From Flavobacterium aquiphilum (GTDB lineage: Bacteria > Bacteroidota > Bacteroidia > Flavobacteriales > Flavobacteriaceae), in NCBI RefSeq assembly GCF_027111335.1, contig NZ_CP114288.1, positions 2,294,001 through 2,358,000 of the forward strand: a DNA stretch of 64,000 nt, read 5' to 3'. The notes under the pieces are model-generated. The model worked only from the letters and a program-made list of their open reading frames with translations, had not been told where the DNA came from and searched no databases. Shown here one piece after another: positions 28,434-37,415 of the stretch (position 1 is its first letter; every line of letters starts with the position of its first letter). A program made the position numbers and the translations under genes.

Positions 28434-28508
28434 TCGGGGTGGCAGGATTCGAACCTGCGGCCTCCTGCTCCCAAAGCAGGCGCGATAACCGGGCTACGCT
28501 ACACCCCG
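28434..28508 (-). tRNA. tRNA-Pro (anticodon TGG)
   Basis: The 75-nt gene has acceptor strands CGGGGTG/CACCCCG, anticodon arm CCTGC-TTTGGGA-GCAGG and T-arm GGTTCGAATCC. It lies 14 bp upstream of tRNA-Arg. Confidence 0.95.
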
Positions 28509-28550
28509 AAAAAACATTCGGCAAATTTACTTGAAATTTCAAATAAATTG

Positions 28551-28634
28551 CGGAGAGACAGGGACTCGAACCCTGGCGACGATTACTCGTCGACAGATTA
28601 GCAATCTGCTCCATTACCACTCTGGCACCTCTCC
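28551..28634 (-). tRNA. tRNA-Ser (anticodon GCT)
   Basis: The 84-nt gene has acceptor strands GGAGAGG/TCTCTCC, anticodon arm CAGAT-TGCTAAT-CTG, a variable arm (CGACGAGTAATCGTCG) and T-arm GGTTCGAGTCC. It is the first gene of the Ser-Pro-Arg operon. Confidence 0.95.
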
Positions 28635-28667
28635 AAAACCAAGGAAACGTGCCCTGATTTGCGGTTG

Positions 28668-28698
28668 CAAACTTAAGACATGTTTACGTTTCTCACAA
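28668..28698 (-). promoter_or_regulatory. tRNA operon promoter
   Basis: On the minus strand TTG at 28698-28696 is followed after 20 bp by TAAGTTTG at 28675-28668, a good match to the Bacteroidetes -33/-7 consensus, about 35 bp before tRNA-Ser. Confidence 0.7.
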
Positions 28699-28871
28699 CT
28701 ATTTCTTCACTTTTTTTTAATATTTTTCGACTATTTATTTAAATCACTTCACTATCAAAGATATAGCAACAGCTCAAAAAATCATTTTTTATTTAAGAAA
28801 CTACTCCCTTAACCGCAAAAGCGCCAAATTCATATTTCCCAATGATACAAAAAAAGCCTTTTGCCAACTTT

Positions 28872-28980
28872 TAGCCCCGATTGCAGTGAAAATCCTTTAT
28901 ATTTTTTCTTTAAAAATATAAAGATTGTAACGTAAAGCGGGAACAATGTCACCAAATACGCCTAAGGTTTTTGCTCCAAA
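28872..28980 (+). repeat. Dispersed palindromic repeat, family A copy 5
   Basis: The copy runs TAGCCCCGATTGCAGTG... to TTTTTGCTCC, with a central AT-rich hairpin (CTTTATATTTTT/AAAAATATAAAG) and GATTGTAACGTAAAGCGGGA after it. It lies in the 567-bp gap between the tRNA operon and the thiolase gene. Confidence 0.75.
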
Positions 28981-29146
28981 AAATAGTAATCATAGTAAGC
29001 TTTAATAGTTCAAACGCCTTTCCAATTTAAATTCAAACATATTTTTACAATCTGTTATAAAAAATCGATTTTATTAACAATACAAACAAAATAAAAGCCA
29101 AAAATTGAGATTAGTTAAAAATACCCCAATTAAAACACACAAAAAA

Positions 29147-29176
29147 TTTGAATTTTATAAAATAATCTTAAATTTG
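29147..29176 (+). promoter_or_regulatory. Thiolase promoter
   Basis: TTTG at 29147-29150 and TAAATTTG at 29169-29176 are separated by 18 bp, matching the Bacteroidetes consensus, with a leader of about 20 bases before the ATG at 29202. Confidence 0.65.
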
Positions 29177-29201
29177 CTAAACAAACCAAGATATAATAAA
29201 C

Positions 29202-30386
29202 ATGAGCAAAAGAGTTGTTATCGTTTCTGCCGTTAGAACCCCAATCGGCAGTTTTATGGGAGGATTATCTACAGTTACTGCGCCAAAATTAGGAGCAATA
29301 GCCATAAAAGGTGCACTAGAAAAAATACAATTAGACCCAAATTTAGTTGACGAAGTTTTCATGGGAACAGTTATCCAGGCTGGTTTAGGTCAGGCTCCTG
29401 CACGCCAGGCGGCGCTTTACGCTGGTCTTTCAAACAATGTTGCCTGCACAACGGTAAATAAAGTATGTGCTTCGGGAATGAAAGCTATAATACTTGGATC
29501 GCAAGCCATCCAATGCGGCGATGCCGAAATTGTAGTTGCCGGAGGAATGGAAAACATGAGTTTGATTCCGCATTATATGAATTTGAGAAGCGGAACAAAA
29601 TTCGGCCCAAGCACAATGATCGACGGAATGCAAAAAGATGGTTTAACTGACGCTTATGACAATAATGCGATGGGAGTTTCGGCCGACCTTTGCGCAACAG
29701 AATATAAAATTTCCAGAGAAGAACAAGACAACTTTGCAATTCAGTCTTATGAGCGTTCTGCCAAAGCCTGGAACGAAGGTAAATTCGACAATGAAATTGT
29801 ACCCGTTCCCGTTCCTCAAAGAAAAGGAGATCCAATTATCATTTCAAAAGACGAGGAATTCACCAATGTAACTTTGGCAAAAATCCCAACGCTAAGCCCG
29901 GTATTTACCAAAGACGGAACTGTTACCGCAGCAAACGCTTCAACGATAAACGATGGTGCAGCAGCCGTAGTTTTGATGAGTGAAGAAAAAGCAATTTCGC
30001 TAGGCTTAAAACCTTTAGCTTACATAAAAGGATATGCCGATGCTGCTCAAGAACCAAAATGGTTTACTACAACTCCTGCTAAAGCACTTCCTAAAGCATT
30101 GGCAAAAGCCAACCTTACTTTAGACGAAATTGATTATTTTGAATTCAACGAAGCTTTTTCGGTAGTTGGATTAGCCAATTCGAAAATACTTGGATTAGAC
30201 AACGACAAAGTAAATGTTAACGGTGGAGCGGTTTCATTAGGACATCCTCTGGGCTGTTCAGGAGCCAGAATCATTGTTACTTTATTGAATGTTTTGGAAC
30301 AAAATAATGCAAAATATGGCGCAGCGGCTATATGTAACGGTGGTGGTGGCGCATCTGCTTTCGTTATAGAAAGATATATTGCATAA
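29202..30386 (+). CDS. Acetyl-CoA C-acetyltransferase (thiolase II type)
   Basis: The 394-aa enzyme joins two acetyl-CoA into acetoacetyl-CoA, or the reverse. The nucleophilic Cys lies in [12 protein letters not shown] (about residue 89), followed by [27 protein letters not shown] with the catalytic His, and the second Cys in [10 protein letters not shown]. Length is normal. It is cytoplasmic and appears to form a single-gene unit, with a promoter at 29147 and a terminator at 30451. AtoB or PhaA activity cannot be separated by sequence alone. Confidence 0.93.
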   Translation: MSKRVVIVSAVRTPIGSFMGGLSTVTAPKLGAIAIKGALEKIQLDPNLVDEVFMGTVIQAGLGQAPARQAALYAGLSNNVACTTVNKVCASGMKAIILGSQAIQCGDAEIVVAGGMENMSLIPHYMNLRSGTKFGPSTMIDGMQKDGLTDAYDNNAMGVSADLCATEYKISREEQDNFAIQSYERSAKAWNEGKFDNEIVPVPVPQRKGDPIIISKDEEFTNVTLAKIPTLSPVFTKDGTVTAANASTINDGAAAVVLMSEEKAISLGLKPLAYIKGYADAAQEPKWFTTTPAKALPKALAKANLTLDEIDYFEFNEAFSVVGLANSKILGLDNDKVNVNGGAVSLGHPLGCSGARIIVTLLNVLEQNNAKYGAAAICNGGGGASAFVIERYIA

Positions 30387-30450
30387 ACTTTATTTAAACC
30401 ATATAACCGATATAAGACTATTTAAGCTGAACTCAAAGCAAAGTCAAATT

Positions 30451-30485
30451 AAAGCCCATAGAAGTAAAAAACTTTTATGGGCTTT
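30451..30485 (+). terminator. Intrinsic terminator of the thiolase gene
   Basis: AAAGCCCATAGAAGT pairs with ACTTTTATGGGCTTT (one mismatch), followed by TT. It lies 65 bp downstream of the stop codon. Confidence 0.75.
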
Positions 30486-30635
30486 TTAATTTTAATACTC
30501 GTAGTCATAAATGACCTTATATGACTTATTATGGTTTAAATTTTTACAGCTTTTAAGTGAAGTTTTGTCTAAAATAAATTACTATTTTTACAGCTATTTT
30601 CGATTCGTATTATTTTTAATTTCTAATTTATATAA

Positions 30636-31400
30636 ATGTTTGGAATTTGTAATCTAGCCATGATTCCACTTCGCGCCGAAGCCAGTGACAGAAGCGAAAT
30701 TGTTTCCCAGGTATTGTTTGGAGAGCATTTTAAAGTTTTGGAACAAGAAAAACAATGGTCTCATATCAAACTGCAATATGATGATTACGAAGGCTGGATA
30801 GATACCAAACAATTTCAACCGATTTCAGAAGCTTGCTATAACCAACTTTCATCAGATGCCATCATTCTCAATGCCGATTTGATTGAATATGTTGTGGCTC
30901 CATCTAATTTATTGCTCCCCATTCCGCTTGGAGCTTCTTTATCTTTTCTAAATAATCCGGAAATTAATACCGCTAATTTCAATTTTGAAGGAACTAAAAT
31001 AAGCGGAGTAAAACCACGAAAAAACATAATAACTTCAGCTTTTATGTACCTGAACGCTCCCTATTTATGGGGCGGTAAAACACCTTTCGGGATAGACTGT
31101 TCCGGTTTTACACAAATGGTTTACAAACTGAACGGTTATAAATTATTGCGTGATGCATCACAACAAGCCACACAAGGAGAAGCCTTGAGTTTTATTGAAG
31201 AAAGCGAGCCAGGTGATTTGGCTTTTTTCGATAATGACGAAGGAAGAATCATTCACGTGGGAATAATAATGGAAAACAACTATATTATCCATGCCAGCGG
31301 AAAAGTTAGGATCGACAGATTAGACCACCTTGGAATCTACAACGCCGAAACTGGCAAACACACCCACAAACTAAGGGTAATCAAAAAAATTATACCTTAA
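30636..31400 (+). CDS. NlpC/P60 cysteine peptidase with SH3-like domain (C40)
   Basis: The 254-aa protein has an N-terminal bacterial SH3 region (about residues 1-70, LRAEASDRSEIVSQVLFGE) and a C-terminal NlpC/P60 domain. The catalytic Cys lies in FGIDCSGFTQMVYKLNG, the His in IIHVGIIMENNYIIHASG, with a third polar residue nearby. It resembles Bacteroidetes gamma-D-glutamyl-diaminopimelate endopeptidases that process peptidoglycan fragments. No signal peptide is visible, so a role in recycling in the cytoplasm is plausible. Confidence 0.88.
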   Translation: MFGICNLAMIPLRAEASDRSEIVSQVLFGEHFKVLEQEKQWSHIKLQYDDYEGWIDTKQFQPISEACYNQLSSDAIILNADLIEYVVAPSNLLLPIPLGASLSFLNNPEINTANFNFEGTKISGVKPRKNIITSAFMYLNAPYLWGGKTPFGIDCSGFTQMVYKLNGYKLLRDASQQATQGEALSFIEESEPGDLAFFDNDEGRIIHVGIIMENNYIIHASGKVRIDRLDHLGIYNAETGKHTHKLRVIKKIIP

Positions 31401-31416
31401 ATCATTTATTTTTTTA

Positions 31417-31523
31417 GGAGCAAAACATCTGCAATTCCTAGCTACATTTCTCCCGCTTTCCGCTATATCTTTCCCTTTTTTAGAGAAAAAAGGAAAAGGA
31501 TGTCGCTGCAATCGGGGCTAAAA
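31417..31523 (-). repeat. Dispersed palindromic repeat, family A copy 6
   Basis: The copy begins GGAGCAAAACATCTGC and ends TGCAATCGGGGCTA. It has TCTCCCGCTTTCCGCTATA and a central hairpin CTTTCCCTTTTTT/AAAAAAGGAAAAG. It lies between convergent genes (C40 peptidase and ytxJ). Confidence 0.75.
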
Positions 31524-31624
31524 ATCAACATTTGGCATTTTTTAGACAAATAAAAAACCATCAAGAAATTAAATCTTAATCAAACTTAATTCCTTAACGG
31601 TTTAATTATTTTCCGGTAAAATTA

Positions 31625-32014
31625 TTACAATCTTTCTACCAATTCTCCGGCATCAATATCGCTATGTGAGACATTATAAACCGATTCTCCGTTTTTAATC
31701 AACAATAATTGAGGAGATTGGTGCATAACCTGAAAACGATTGGCAATTTCATTGGAAATATCTCTGTACTCCAACAAATCCAAAAAATAGGCATCTACCC
31801 TATCTTCTAAATCATATTCGTTTTCAAACTGCTTTAATGCAAATCTACTTATGCTGCAACGGGTGCTGTGTTTAAAAATCAAGGCTGGCTTTTGATTCGA
31901 AAAGGCAATCATTTCATCCAACTGTCCCGCATGCTGAAGCGGAATCCAATTAATTTTACTTTCTTTTTCTTTCTTTTCTTCTGAACTACCAAATAGGGAA
32001 TTAAATAGGCTCAT
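31625..32014 (-). CDS. ytxJ: Bacillithiol-system redox-active protein YtxJ
   Basis: The 129-aa protein is a thioredoxin-fold monothiol protein of the YtxJ family. The single redox Cys is C53 in FKHSTRCSISRFALKQFE, and the cis-Pro region appears as HQSPQLLLIKNGE. Family members are thought to act in bacillithiol-dependent disulfide exchange, which fits a Bacteroidetes bacterium. It is cytoplasmic; the N-terminal 20 residues are charged. It stands alone and is divergent from clpB. Confidence 0.85.
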   Translation of the reverse strand: MSLFNSLFGSSEEKKEKESKINWIPLQHAGQLDEMIAFSNQKPALIFKHSTRCSISRFALKQFENEYDLEDRVDAYFLDLLEYRDISNEIANRFQVMHQSPQLLLIKNGESVYNVSHSDIDAGELVERL

Positions 32015-32343
32015 TTTGTCTTATTTTCTGTCTTTTTGTCTTTAAAAATAGATAAAAATCATTGCTAAAACGTCAAATTGTCCGTAAATTTAGACTGGAA
32101 TACGATTTGATGATTATTTCGCAAAGTTAGTTATTAAATAGTAGAATTTAGCAATAAGTGATTGGTTAAAAAGATTCGTTCATAGTTTCTATTTATCACT
32201 AATCGCAAGTAAAACAAACACATAAAATCAGCTTAAGAGGTTTCCTACGGAAGATTCTTCTTAGCTGTTTTTGCTAAAAGCTAATTAAAAATCACTAACC
32301 GCTAACAACTCAAATCTTTACAATAGTATTAAAAAAAAAAGCC
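32015..32343. other. Gap upstream of clpB
   Basis: This 329-bp AT-rich gap must hold the divergent ytxJ and clpB promoters. A weak hairpin (AGCTTAAGAGG...TTCTTAGCT, about 32230-32266) is visible. I saw no CIRCE element (TTAGCACTC-N9-GAGTGCTAA) and no reading frame of interest. Confidence 0.4.
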
Positions 32344-34947
32344 ATGAACATAAACAAATTTACAATCAAATCGCAGGAAGCCATACAACTTTCACAACAA
32401 TTGGTTCAGAGTTTAGGGCAACAGCAAATAGAAAACGAGCATATTTTCAAAGCCATTTTTGAAGTCGATGAAAATGTGGCTCCATTTATTTTGAAAAAAC
32501 TAAACGTCAATGTTCCGTTGTTCAAACAAATTTTGGATGCAACCATTCAGAGCTTTCCAAAAGTTTCAGGAGGCGAAATCCAGCTTTCCAGAACTGCTAA
32601 CACCACGTTGAACGAAGCCGAAATCATAGCTCAAAAAATGAACGATGAATACGTTTCCATTGAGCACCTGATTCTAGCTATTTTCGATTCCAAAAGCAAA
32701 GCATCCCAAATCCTAAAAGATCAGGGTGTAACCGGAAAAGGACTCAAAGCCGCCATCGAAGAATTACGCAAAGGCGAACGTGTAACCTCAGCATCTGCAG
32801 AGGAAAATTACAATTCGTTAAACAAATACGCCAAAAACCTCAACGAACTGGCCAGAACAGGCAAACTTGACCCGGTAATTGGCCGTGACGAGGAAATACG
32901 CAGAGTTTTACAAATCCTTACCCGAAGAACCAAAAACAACCCAATGCTGGTGGGAGAACCCGGTGTGGGTAAAACCGCTATTGCCGAAGGTCTTGCCCAT
33001 CGAATTGTAGATGGTGACGTACCGGAAAACCTGAAAGAAAAAATCGTGTTCTCACTTGATATGGGAGCCTTGATTGCCGGTGCCAAATACAAAGGGGAGT
33101 TTGAAGAAAGACTGAAATCGGTGGTTAAGGAAGTTATCGCTGCCGAAGGTGATATTGTTCTTTTCATTGACGAAATCCACACGCTTGTGGGTGCAGGTGG
33201 TGGCGAGGGCGCGATGGACGCTGCTAATATCTTGAAACCGGCTTTGGCCCGTGGTGAATTGCGTGCCATCGGTGCTACGACTTTGGACGAATACCAAAAA
33301 TATTTCGAAAAAGACAAAGCCCTTGAACGTCGTTTCCAAAAAATCATGATTGAGGAACCCGATACCGAAAGTGCCATTTCGATTTTGAGAGGTATCAAGG
33401 AAAAATATGAAACACACCATAAAGTACAAATCAAAGACGATGCGATTATTGCTGCCGTAACGCTTTCGCAGCGTTATATCACCAATCGTTTCCTTCCGGA
33501 CAAAGCCATCGACTTAATGGATGAAGCTGCTTCCAAACTACGCATGGAAATCAACTCCAAACCAGAGGAATTGGACGTTTTGGACCGAAAAATCATGCAG
33601 TTGGAAATCGAAATCGAAGCCATTAAGCGAGAAAAAGACGAGAGCAAACTCAAAATCTTAGGTTTGGAACTGGCCAACTTGAAAGAAGAACGAAACGTAA
33701 TTTATGCCAAATGGAAATCCGAGAAAGAAGTTGCCGATAACATACAGGAAGTAAAAACCGAAATCGAAAATTACAAATTCGAAGCTGAACGCGCCGAACG
33801 TGACGGCGATTATGGTAAAGTGGCCGAAATCCGTTACGGAAAAATCAAGGAAGCCCAAGATCGATTGACTGAATATCAAAAACAACTAGTCGAAAACCAA
33901 TCGGGAACTTCCCTAATAAGAGAAGAAGTAACCCGTGAAGACATTGCCGAAGTGGTAGCCAAATGGACAGGAATTCCCGTGATGAAAATGCTGCAGGGAG
34001 AACGCGAAAAACTATTGCATCTCGAAACCGAATTGCATCACCGTGTTGTGGGTCAGGAAGAAGCCATTCAGGCCGTGAGCGACGCCGTAAGACGTAGCCG
34101 TGCCGGACTACAGGACACCAAAAAACCGCTAGGGACATTCCTTTTCCTTGGTACAACCGGAGTTGGAAAAACTGAATTGGCAAAAGCCTTGGCCGAGTAT
34201 CTTTTTGACGACGAAAACGCCATGACCCGAATCGATATGAGCGAATACCAAGAACGCCACAGCGTGAGCCGCTTGGTAGGTGCGCCTCCGGGCTATGTGG
34301 GTTATGACGAAGGCGGGCAATTGACCGAAGCCGTGCGTAGAAAACCGTATTCGGTGATACTTTTGGACGAAATCGAAAAGGCACATCCGGATACTTTTAA
34401 CATCTTGTTGCAGGTACTCGACGAAGGCCGCTTGACCGACAACAAAGGGCGTTTGGCCGATTTCAAAAACACTATTATCATCATGACTTCCAATATGGGA
34501 AGCCAGATTATACAGGAAAAATTTGAAAACCTAAAAGGAGGAATCGAAGCTGCCACCGAAATCGCCAAAATCGAAGTCCTCGGATTGTTAAAACAAACCG
34601 TGCGACCCGAGTTCATCAACCGTATCGACGAAATCGTAATGTTTACACCGCTTACATCTGAAAATATTACCAAAATTGTAAGTTTACAGTTGAAAAGCGT
34701 TACCAATATGCTTGCCCAACAAGGCATCACAATGGACGCAACGCCCCAAGCAATCGAGTATTTGTCCGAGAAAGGATATGATCCTCAGTTTGGTGCCAGA
34801 CCGGTAAAACGAGTAATCCAAAGAGAAGTTCTCAACAAACTCTCCAAAGAAATCCTCGCCGGAAAAATACATCCCGACAGCATCATCCTACTCGATGCCT
34901 TCGACAACGAACTCGTTTTCAGAAACCAAACCGAGTTGGCACACTGA
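32344..34947 (+). CDS. clpB: ATP-dependent disaggregase ClpB
   Basis: The 867-aa Hsp100 chaperone dissolves protein aggregates with DnaK. Domains in order are the N-domain (1-145), AAA1 with Walker A GEPGVGKT near residue 205, the coiled M-domain (about 400-525) that distinguishes ClpB from ClpA and ClpC, and AAA2 with Walker A GTTGVGKT near 605 and the pore loop GAPPGYVGYDEGG. Arginine-finger and sensor motifs (RPEFINRID, GARPVKR) are intact. A strong terminator follows at 35017. Confidence 0.95.
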   Translation: MNINKFTIKSQEAIQLSQQLVQSLGQQQIENEHIFKAIFEVDENVAPFILKKLNVNVPLFKQILDATIQSFPKVSGGEIQLSRTANTTLNEAEIIAQKMNDEYVSIEHLILAIFDSKSKASQILKDQGVTGKGLKAAIEELRKGERVTSASAEENYNSLNKYAKNLNELARTGKLDPVIGRDEEIRRVLQILTRRTKNNPMLVGEPGVGKTAIAEGLAHRIVDGDVPENLKEKIVFSLDMGALIAGAKYKGEFEERLKSVVKEVIAAEGDIVLFIDEIHTLVGAGGGEGAMDAANILKPALARGELRAIGATTLDEYQKYFEKDKALERRFQKIMIEEPDTESAISILRGIKEKYETHHKVQIKDDAIIAAVTLSQRYITNRFLPDKAIDLMDEAASKLRMEINSKPEELDVLDRKIMQLEIEIEAIKREKDESKLKILGLELANLKEERNVIYAKWKSEKEVADNIQEVKTEIENYKFEAERAERDGDYGKVAEIRYGKIKEAQDRLTEYQKQLVENQSGTSLIREEVTREDIAEVVAKWTGIPVMKMLQGEREKLLHLETELHHRVVGQEEAIQAVSDAVRRSRAGLQDTKKPLGTFLFLGTTGVGKTELAKALAEYLFDDENAMTRIDMSEYQERHSVSRLVGAPPGYVGYDEGGQLTEAVRRKPYSVILLDEIEKAHPDTFNILLQVLDEGRLTDNKGRLADFKNTIIIMTSNMGSQIIQEKFENLKGGIEAATEIAKIEVLGLLKQTVRPEFINRIDEIVMFTPLTSENITKIVSLQLKSVTNMLAQQGITMDATPQAIEYLSEKGYDPQFGARPVKRVIQREVLNKLSKEILAGKIHPDSIILLDAFDNELVFRNQTELAH

Positions 34948-35016
34948 TAAATAAAGTTACGTCAGTTCGAGTAAATTGGAAATGCGACAGCTTTTCAAAT
35001 TGAATCGAGAACCCCA

Positions 35017-35053
35017 AAACTGCAAAGTGCTAACGCTTTGCAGTTTTTTTTTT
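35017..35053 (+). terminator. Intrinsic terminator of clpB
   Basis: AAACTGCAAAG pairs with CTTTGCAGTTT around a short loop, followed by a run of ten T. It separates clpB from the accessory region beyond. Confidence 0.9.
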
Positions 35054-35260
35054 GAGCAGGACATTAGTGCTTAGTACAAATGTAATCCCACACACAACGT
35101 TAAAAAAGCCCAATTAACGAAGAAATCAGTTGCATTCTCAATCAATAAAAACAACCACTATCCATTCCCTACAAATAATACTACTTTTAAAAAATTAACT
35201 TCTTTGATATGTAAGAAATAATTTTAAATTTGTAAACACTGATAAATTAAACCAAAACAT

Positions 35261-35323
35261 GCGCATAACATACCAATTAAACGTAAAACTGGTTTTATTT
35301 ATGCGTATATAAACTAGTTATGC
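35261..35323 (+). other. attC-like site 1
   Basis: The outer arms GCATAAC (35263-35269) and GTTATGC (35317-35323) are exact complements. Inner pairing (ACCA with TGGT) is short. Length is about 63 bases, in the attC range. The cassette it would have closed upstream is not recognisable, as no gene lies between the clpB terminator and this site. Confidence 0.6.
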
Positions 35324-35342
35324 ACAAATATAAAACAGCCAA

Positions 35343-36206
35343 ATGACACTTTTAACAGCTGGAATAGACGACTTAGGAACAGAAAGACAACTATTAGAAG
35401 GTTGGTCTTATTTTGTAATTGAAAAGGAACTGCTTGATGAATTTTCTCAAAGGGCAAATGAATTACTTAATGGAATAGCATTAGATTCATTCCACGGGAA
35501 AAATTATAAAAGGAGATTTAAAGATAAATATTTGCAATTCCTCAAACTCTGTAGAGAGTATGCTGAGAAAAGTAAAATATCGCTAATTGGTGTTGTTTTA
35601 CAGAATCAAGAATGGAAAAATCAGTACATTCCATTTACCGAACGATTAATCAAAAACGTCTATGGAAAAAATGATATTGATGACCCTAATTTGGTTTCAT
35701 CTGCTCAAATGCTAACAAGTCCATTATTTACTTTACAACATTTGACTAAATCACTTTCTGCAGATTATGGAATACAAATAATAGTTGACAGTCATAATGT
35801 AACCCAAGGATTTGGAACACAAACTATTCAAGTTTCAAATTCAATAGGCTCAACAACTATGACATCAAATCAACTTCTTAATGTAATTTATAATGGCTAC
35901 AGAAAACTTCAATATCCTAATTCACCAACATTGATAGATGATGGTATTTCAGTGGTATCTGATGGAGATTCCTTTTTGATACAAGCTGCTGATATAATGG
36001 GTAATTTTTCATTATCGTATGCAAAGAGAAAACTTGGAGTGGAGACTAACACAATTGTCGAAAAAGCAGAAATATTTTCTGAAGTTTTTGGTGACGTATT
36101 CGACAGCAAGGATTTTAATACTGATTTTGAAATTTCTGAAACAGGAGAACTTAATTTGAAGTTTGACGGACAACAAACGCTGCTATTTGGTCGATATGGA
36201 GAATAG
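35343..36206 (+). CDS. Cassette gene 1, DUF3800-like putative nuclease
   Basis: The 287-aa protein starts 26 bp inside cassette 1. Its layout resembles DUF3800 (RNase H-like fold): an early Asp pair in TAGIDDLG, FHGKNYKRR near residue 52, IQIIVDSHNVT in the middle, and QAADIMGNFSLSYAKRK near residue 218, similar to the QLADLIA motif of that family. I rate the family call as tentative, since no exact signature is present. There is no signal peptide or membrane segment. Position next to a TIR gene in mobile cassettes suggests a defence role, an inference only. Confidence 0.6.
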   Translation: MTLLTAGIDDLGTERQLLEGWSYFVIEKELLDEFSQRANELLNGIALDSFHGKNYKRRFKDKYLQFLKLCREYAEKSKISLIGVVLQNQEWKNQYIPFTERLIKNVYGKNDIDDPNLVSSAQMLTSPLFTLQHLTKSLSADYGIQIIVDSHNVTQGFGTQTIQVSNSIGSTTMTSNQLLNVIYNGYRKLQYPNSPTLIDDGISVVSDGDSFLIQAADIMGNFSLSYAKRKLGVETNTIVEKAEIFSEVFGDVFDSKDFNTDFEISETGELNLKFDGQQTLLFGRYGE

Positions 36207-36213
36207 AATATCT

Positions 36214-36350
36214 GTGCATAACAGCACCTACCCAAAAGGCGGGTTTTCGTGCTTCTCAGACAGTTTTGTGGTAGCTGAAAGTTCAGTTCTTCGAATGAAG
36301 TTTAGTGCTAAAAATCCCGCCCTTCGGGTAGCTGCAAAACGTTATAAGCC
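36214..36350 (+). other. attC-like site 2
   Basis: The arm at 36214-36222 (GTGCATAAC) is the exact complement of the start of cassette 1. The long arms CACCTACCC...AAAGGCGGGTTTT and AAAATCCCGCCCTTCGGGTAG pair imperfectly with bulges, as in classical attC hairpins. The right arm ends in AACGTTATAAGCC, where cassette 2 begins. Confidence 0.75.
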
Positions 36351-36381
36351 ATTTTAGGAAGACACAACAAACATTAAAATT

Positions 36382-37209
36382 ATGGAATACAAATACGACA
36401 TTGCATTATCATTCGCTGGTGAGGACAGAGAATACGTTGATAAAGTTGCCCAAATTCTTAAAGACAAAAATGTTCGTGTTTTTTACGACAAGTTTGAAGA
36501 GGTTGACTTGTGGGGTAAAGACTTGGGTATTCATTTTGACTATGTTTACAGGCGACAATCAAAGTATTTTGTTCCTTTTATTTCAGTTCACTACGAACAA
36601 AAGGTATGGACAAATTACGAAGTGAGAACTGCTATTGCTCGTGCCATAGAAAACAAAGAAGAATACATTTTGCCTGTCCGTTTTGACAAGACAGAACTTG
36701 ACGGAATTCGTTCAACCCTTGGTTATCTTGACATAAGTAAAATGCCACCCGAAGAACTTGCTAATAAAATCCTTCAAAAACTAGGAAACGAAGCAAATGT
36801 TCCTGTTCCAGAAAAAGAAGAACCCAAAGGACAAGTGTATCTTTCTACTTACCTTCAAGTAAGTGAGTTTTACGGTATGACAGGTATAATGATTGGTGTT
36901 ACGGTTACAAACACTGTAAAAGATTACAGATACTTTGGCCCGCCTTACTTCAAAATCAGTCAGCCACTTCACGGGACAGCAGACACATTTCAATTAATGG
37001 ACGCAGTCACGCCAGTTAGCTTTCCTAAACGAATGGAGTATGGAGAACAATATCAAATAATGTATAATCTCAAACAAGGCTTCCTTGACCAAATGAAAGG
37101 TTTTGTCGGACAAGAAGTTACTCTAACAGCATTTGTGGGGACAACTGTTGGAGAAAAATTCAGTTCAAATCCAATGAACATTGACGACTTATTTAAGTTC
37201 AAAAATTAG
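36382..37209 (+). CDS. Cassette gene 2, TIR-domain protein with unknown C-terminal domain
   Basis: The 275-aa protein has a TIR domain at residues 4-125: YDIALSFAGEDREYVDKVA (strand A), VFYDKFEEVDLWG, YFVPFISVHYEQKVWTNYE, with W76 and the probable catalytic Glu80, then ILPVRFDKTELDGI. Bacterial TIR domains of this kind often cleave NAD+ or make cyclic ADPR signals in anti-phage defence. Residues 139-275 form a beta-rich domain of unknown type that may sense a ligand or partner. No membrane segment. The ATG lies 41 bp inside cassette 2. Function in defence is inferred. Confidence 0.8.
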   Translation: MEYKYDIALSFAGEDREYVDKVAQILKDKNVRVFYDKFEEVDLWGKDLGIHFDYVYRRQSKYFVPFISVHYEQKVWTNYEVRTAIARAIENKEEYILPVRFDKTELDGIRSTLGYLDISKMPPEELANKILQKLGNEANVPVPEKEEPKGQVYLSTYLQVSEFYGMTGIMIGVTVTNTVKDYRYFGPPYFKISQPLHGTADTFQLMDAVTPVSFPKRMEYGEQYQIMYNLKQGFLDQMKGFVGQEVTLTAFVGTTVGEKFSSNPMNIDDLFKFKN

Positions 37210-37242
37210 AATGACAAAAGCAATGACGACAGAAATAAAAAC

Positions 37243-37379
37243 GGCTTATAACACGGGTTTTGCGTCAGGCAGGCTGACGTGCAAACTTGAAGTTTTGTGC
37301 TTCTAATAAACTTTAGTAATAAATTGAAGCCTTGTGCTCCGAAACTCGCCCGCACGCAAAGCCCGAAAACGTTGGTGGC
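37243..37379 (+). other. attC-like site 3
   Basis: GGCTTATAAC (37243-37252) is the exact complement of the start of cassette 2. The arms ACGGGTTTTGCGT... and ...ACGCAAAGCCCGAAAACG pair well, the middle holds a variable part. The right arm ends in AACGTTGGTGGC, the start of the next cassette. Confidence 0.75.
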
Positions 37380-37415
37380 AAGTTTAACGAAAATTGTAAA
37401 TAAACAAAATATATT

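Noticed and set aside
32015..32343. Possible heat-shock operator before clpB
   Set aside because: No CIRCE or other recognisable heat-shock element could be found.
33845..34384. 179-aa minus-strand frame and other long frames opposite clpB
   Set aside because: Shadows of the clpB coding sequence; composition follows the antisense codon pattern and there is no start region or family resemblance.
36163..36357. 64-aa frame after the DUF3800-like gene
   Set aside because: It is formed by reading through the attC-like hairpin 2 and overlaps the end of the preceding gene. Its sequence is that of the hairpin arms.
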